This document shows, piece by piece, positions 61,147 to 64,000 of a stretch of DNA of 64,000 nucleotides. Position numbers and translations under genes: made by a program. The DNA comes from Terriglobia bacterium (GTDB taxonomy: Bacteria > Acidobacteriota > Terriglobia > JAJPHL01). The notes beneath the pieces are model-generated. The model saw only the letters and a program-made list of their open reading frames with translations, was not told the origin of the DNA and searched no databases. The stretch is from the NCBI GenBank assembly GCA_021325275.1, contig JAJPHL010000047.1:34895-98894 (forward strand). The letters run 5' to 3'. The number at the start of each line of letters is the position of its first letter. Position 1 is the stretch's first letter.

Positions 61147-61545
61147 GTGCTGTTCAATCGACAGCGCCGTGTGAAATTCCGCCGCCAAGAGATCGCCGCG
61201 TTTCTCGCGACGCTCGGGCGCGAGGTGACGCATCGCGAAATCGGCGCGGCGATTGTCTCGGACGCCGAGATCCGCCGCTTGAACCGGCGATATCGCAAAA
61301 TCGACAAAGCGACGGATGTACTTTCCTTCGAGCCCGACGACCTGGTGATCTCAGCCGACACCGCACGCCGCCAGGCGCGCGCCTTCGGTCATTCCATCGA
61401 GGAAGAAATGAAAGTGCTGGCTCTGCACGGCGCGCTGCATCTAATGGGTCACGATCACGAACACGACGGCGGACGCATGGCGCGGCTGGAACGTCGTTGG
61501 CGCCGCAAGTTGGGATTGCCGCTCGCGCTGACAGAACGCTCCTAG
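61147..61545 (+). CDS. ybeY: Endoribonuclease YbeY (16S rRNA maturation)
   Basis: A 132-residue protein with the zinc motif LALHGALHLMGHDHEHDGGRM (the HGxLHLxGHDH pattern) and TDVLSFEPDD. It takes part in 16S rRNA 3' processing and ribosome quality control. The start is a GTG at 61147, two bases after the phoH stop. It is short for the family (about 150) but has a complete metal site. Confidence 0.92.
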   Translation: MLFNRQRRVKFRRQEIAAFLATLGREVTHREIGAAIVSDAEIRRLNRRYRKIDKATDVLSFEPDDLVISADTARRQARAFGHSIEEEMKVLALHGALHLMGHDHEHDGGRMARLERRWRRKLGLPLALTERS

Positions 61546-61546
61546 C

Positions 61547-63718
61547 TCACTGCACGGCCATCGTAACGACATTCGAAGTTACGCCGCCAAGCGTGATCAC
61601 GACGGGAACCTGTCCGCCCGTCGTCGAACCACTCGGGACCTGTGCGTTGACCTGATACAAGCCGACATATCCAGGACTCAGGCCGGCAAACGTAACCTGC
61701 GCTCCGACTCCGCCGATTACCACCGAAGGCATCAGCAGCGTATTCGACAGCGGACTATCGGACGCGGGCGCGCCCGTCGCAGGCCGCGGTGACACGTCGC
61801 CAAGGCCGCTACAGTAAATGGTCACGAATTCTCCGCGGTTCGCGGGACGCGCCAATGCCGCGGGGATAATGTTGGGAGGCGCGGCGAAGATGGCGGTGTT
61901 AGCAATCTGGATCGCTCCTTGGCCTGAGCCTGATGAATTCAGAGTGAAGATGCCGGGAGACACCGCTTGCGGCAGGAAGCTTTGTCCGGCAGACGCCGAT
62001 CCGTTTACGGTGACGACAACGTTGGCTCGCGCTTGCACCGGTAACGCCAGCAGTTCCCACGGCAGTTGGAAGTTGATTTGGGACGGCGAGACATAGAACA
62101 AAGGAGCCAGGATTCCGTTCACACTCACGGAGACTCCTTCGAGTTCCGTGGGAATCGGCACCGCGATCGCGCTCGCGATTCCAGGTGCAAGGTTCGTGCC
62201 AAAGAGCGACGCGATCACGCCTGGCGCTAACGTCTCTCCGTAATTTGCAGCCGGTGTGACGCCCGCCGCGCTGAACACCGGAGAGGACGCCGCTGTGGCC
62301 GACACGCCCAGCAGGACGTTGATGCTTTGGCACGGCAAGGTGATATCCGACGCAACCGCTACCACGTCCGATACTCCGTCGCCGTTGAAGTCTCCCACGA
62401 CCGCGGTGAGGAAGAACGGAGTTTGGCAGGAACTCGTCGAAGCAGGCACGAAGACGTCGTTCTGGAAGGTCCCGTCGCCATTTCCGAGGGCCACGGACAT
62501 ACCGAAATTGCCGCCGAAGGCGAGATCCGTCTTGCCATCGCCGTTGAAGTCTCCCACCGCTAGCGTTGCTTCCGTATTGCCTGGTGCACTGTGGAAGATG
62601 GGCGGCTGGAAAGTTCCATCGCCGTTGCCGAGCAGCACGTCCCCCACACCATAGTTGGGGCCGTACGTCGCCAAATCGGCCTTGCCATCACCGTTGAAAT
62701 CCCCAACTGCGATGAATTGGGAACTCGGCGCGAGTGTGTAGTTGACCGGCGTCTGGAACGTTCCATCGCCATTGCCCAGTAGTACGCTTGCTACGCTCAC
62801 GCCGCTGATGACCGCGAGGTCTACTTTACCGTCTCCGTTAAAGTCGCCCACCGCCACGGAAATGGCCGTGCCGCTCGAATTAATTGCGGCCCGGAATGTC
62901 CCGTCGCCGTTGCCGAGCAGCACCCTCACACTGGTACTGATGAGCCCAAGATCCGCGTTACCATCCCCGTTGAAATCTGCCACCACCAATCGGTCTAAGC
63001 TGGTCGCCGTTCCGGCCGTGACCGCGGCCTGAAACGTTCCATCACCGTTGCCGAGCATCACGCTCACATTGCCGCTGCTGCTTATGGCGAAGTCGGTTTT
63101 ACCATCCCCATTGAAGTCTTCCGCCACCAAAGAGGAAACCGGGCCTGCGAAATTGTAGTGAACCGCTGCCTGGAAGCTCCCATCGCCTTTGCCCAACAGC
63201 ACGCTAACTGCGCCACTACTGGTCGTGGATTCACCATTGATCAACAACGCCACGTCCGGCCTTCCATCGCCGTTGAAGTCGCCGACGACCGCGGATGTCG
63301 AACTGGTGCCTTGTCCCGCATCGGGCGTTGTCACCGAGCGAAAGCCATTTTGCCGTAACGCAAATATCGTTTGATGAACGGGCGCAGAGGAGATTGGCGC
63401 AAAGCTGGCATTACCCGCATAGTAGGCGCTAAGCGAGCGGCTTCCAGATGGCAGAAATTTCGTTGTCAGTGTCGCCTGACCCCCTACGAGGGTTCCTGTG
63501 CCGAGCACCGTCACGCCGTCGTAGAAGGTCACGCGGCCGGAAACCACAGCCGATGTCGTAGCGGTTAGGGTTACGGCTTGTCCGAGTGTCGCTGGGTTGG
63601 GCGAACTGGTCAGCGTGAGGGTGGTTGGAGTCAATCCAGCGGCCCCGATGGGAAGGACAGCAATCACCAGCGTGATTGCTTTGAGGGCGCTAACTGAACG
63701 CTGGGTTTTGGTCTCCAA
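61547..63718 (-). CDS. Secreted FG-GAP/VCBS-repeat protein with TIGR03437 C-terminal domain
   Basis: The 723-residue protein has a signal peptide, an Ig-like domain (TLTSSPNPATLGQAVTLTATTSAVVSGRVTFYDGVTVLGTGTLVGGQATLTTKFLPSGSRSLSAYYAGN), then eight to nine FG-GAP/VCBS units of the type VVGDFNGDGRPDVALL...SVLLGKGDGSFQ over about residues 130-460, forming a calcium-binding propeller. The last 230 residues are a TIGR03437 domain (APGVIASLFGTNLAPG, LFYVSPSQINFQLPWE, GLYQVNAQVPSGS). Its stop lies one base from the ybeY stop. Probably a surface adhesin or scaffold. Confidence 0.9.
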   Translation of the reverse strand: METKTQRSVSALKAITLVIAVLPIGAAGLTPTTLTLTSSPNPATLGQAVTLTATTSAVVSGRVTFYDGVTVLGTGTLVGGQATLTTKFLPSGSRSLSAYYAGNASFAPISSAPVHQTIFALRQNGFRSVTTPDAGQGTSSTSAVVGDFNGDGRPDVALLINGESTTSSGAVSVLLGKGDGSFQAAVHYNFAGPVSSLVAEDFNGDGKTDFAISSSGNVSVMLGNGDGTFQAAVTAGTATSLDRLVVADFNGDGNADLGLISTSVRVLLGNGDGTFRAAINSSGTAISVAVGDFNGDGKVDLAVISGVSVASVLLGNGDGTFQTPVNYTLAPSSQFIAVGDFNGDGKADLATYGPNYGVGDVLLGNGDGTFQPPIFHSAPGNTEATLAVGDFNGDGKTDLAFGGNFGMSVALGNGDGTFQNDVFVPASTSSCQTPFFLTAVVGDFNGDGVSDVVAVASDITLPCQSINVLLGVSATAASSPVFSAAGVTPAANYGETLAPGVIASLFGTNLAPGIASAIAVPIPTELEGVSVSVNGILAPLFYVSPSQINFQLPWELLALPVQARANVVVTVNGSASAGQSFLPQAVSPGIFTLNSSGSGQGAIQIANTAIFAAPPNIIPAALARPANRGEFVTIYCSGLGDVSPRPATGAPASDSPLSNTLLMPSVVIGGVGAQVTFAGLSPGYVGLYQVNAQVPSGSTTGGQVPVVITLGGVTSNVVTMAVQ

Positions 63719-63914
63719 CTGACTGTCTCGATTCGCTTTAACCCGTCGGTAGGTTCGTTTTGTAATTTTGATATTCGCGACGCCCGACTAACTGGCCACG
63801 CGGTGAATCTTGTTTCGAACCTCGACTTCCATTCTGACACATCGCCGTCAACATTCGAGGTGCGCGCACGCCTAAGCGCTTGATTCGTTGGACGAAAAAA
63901 AGGCAAAAATATAC

Positions 63915-63943
63915 TTGACTAATACATCGGAGTCCGTTATAGT
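63915..63943 (+). promoter_or_regulatory. Strong consensus-like promoter at the right edge
   Basis: TTGACT (63915-63920), 17 nt, then TATAGT (63938-63943), followed by 6 nt and ATG at 63950, where transcription is predicted to start. Confidence 0.6.
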
Positions 63944-63949
63944 TGCTTC

Positions 63950-64000
63950 ATGGTCATCGCAACGAACCCGGAACCCCAGACGCTTCAGCAAGCGATTCAG
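63950..64000 (+). CDS. N terminus of a gene cut by the window edge
   Basis: Only 17 codons are present (MVIATNPEPQTLQQAIQ). The PQTLQQAIQ pattern recalls the start of some IS1595-family transposases, but the fragment is too short to decide. It is led by a near-consensus promoter. Confidence 0.35.
   Translation, partial: MVIATNPEPQTLQQAIQ

Overview
The window looks like a GC-rich chromosome piece from the Acidobacteriota, most likely a Bryobacterales/Solibacter relative. The clues are lineage-typical families: a TIGR03435 (DUF3738) secreted protein, two surface proteins ending in the TIGR03437 domain, an ADOP-type MacB/FtsX permease, FecR and PQQ-propeller proteins, and several kinds of short interspersed inverted repeats. 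I see no rRNA, tRNA, CRISPR array, prophage or complete insertion sequence. All assignments come from reading motifs and gene order; no database search was run.

Layout. 1-3.8 kb: a left-truncated diacylglycerol-type glycosyltransferase, a PHP phosphoesterase, a PAP2 phosphatase, and a TIGR03435 gene whose promoter carries a perfect palindrome. 3.3-12.4 kb: a minus-strand fatty-acid beta-oxidation operon with the Bacillus fadN-fadA-fadE order, plus an M48 protease and a second acyl-CoA dehydrogenase. It lies behind a TetR/FadR-type operator half (TGAATGA-N4-TCATTCA). 12.4-26.3 kb: Uma2, MarR, a methyltransferase, the ADOP permease, a frameshifted Gly-rich secreted protein, TatA, an O-antigen ligase-type protein, a PQQ propeller, RNase HI, FecR and a large BNR/TIGR03437 protein. 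26.3-29.9 kb: one 1,193-residue secreted protein that joins four pectin-degrading modules. 30-36.7 kb: two aminotransferases, a Pal lipoprotein, a MarR gene with paired operators, and an M20 hydrolase. 36.7-40.1 kb: boxB and boxC of aerobic benzoyl-CoA degradation. 40.2-47.5 kb: a phosphatase cassette, an MFS transporter, a fused polyprenol/phytol-kinase-like protein and a cobalamin-type ABC importer. 55-59.5 kb: a sugar ABC importer with a divergent oxidoreductase. 59.6-64 kb: a small AT-hook-like protein, phoH-ybeY, an FG-GAP/TIGR03437 protein and the first codons of a further gene.

The most exciting region is 47.5-54.9 kb. It encodes a PIG-V-like membrane mannosyltransferase, an ALG1-like (GT33) mannosyltransferase, a PglK/MsbA-type ABC exporter, a MurG/ALG13-14-like glycosyltransferase, and an STT3/PglB/AglB-type oligosaccharyltransferase with an intact WWDYG motif. 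Together these would make, flip and transfer a lipid-linked oligosaccharide, so I propose a bacterial N-glycosylation locus with eukaryote-like early enzymes. A dolichol/phytol-kinase-like gene about 4 kb away could supply or recycle the lipid carrier.

Two genome-wide habits also show. Many genes have a -10-like hexamer 6-8 nt before the start codon, often with a TGn extension and no Shine-Dalgarno site, which suggests leaderless mRNAs. Intergenic inverted repeats are numerous and sometimes supply stop codons or terminal residues of genes. A 0.3-kb element with terminal inverted repeats is present twice in opposite orientation.
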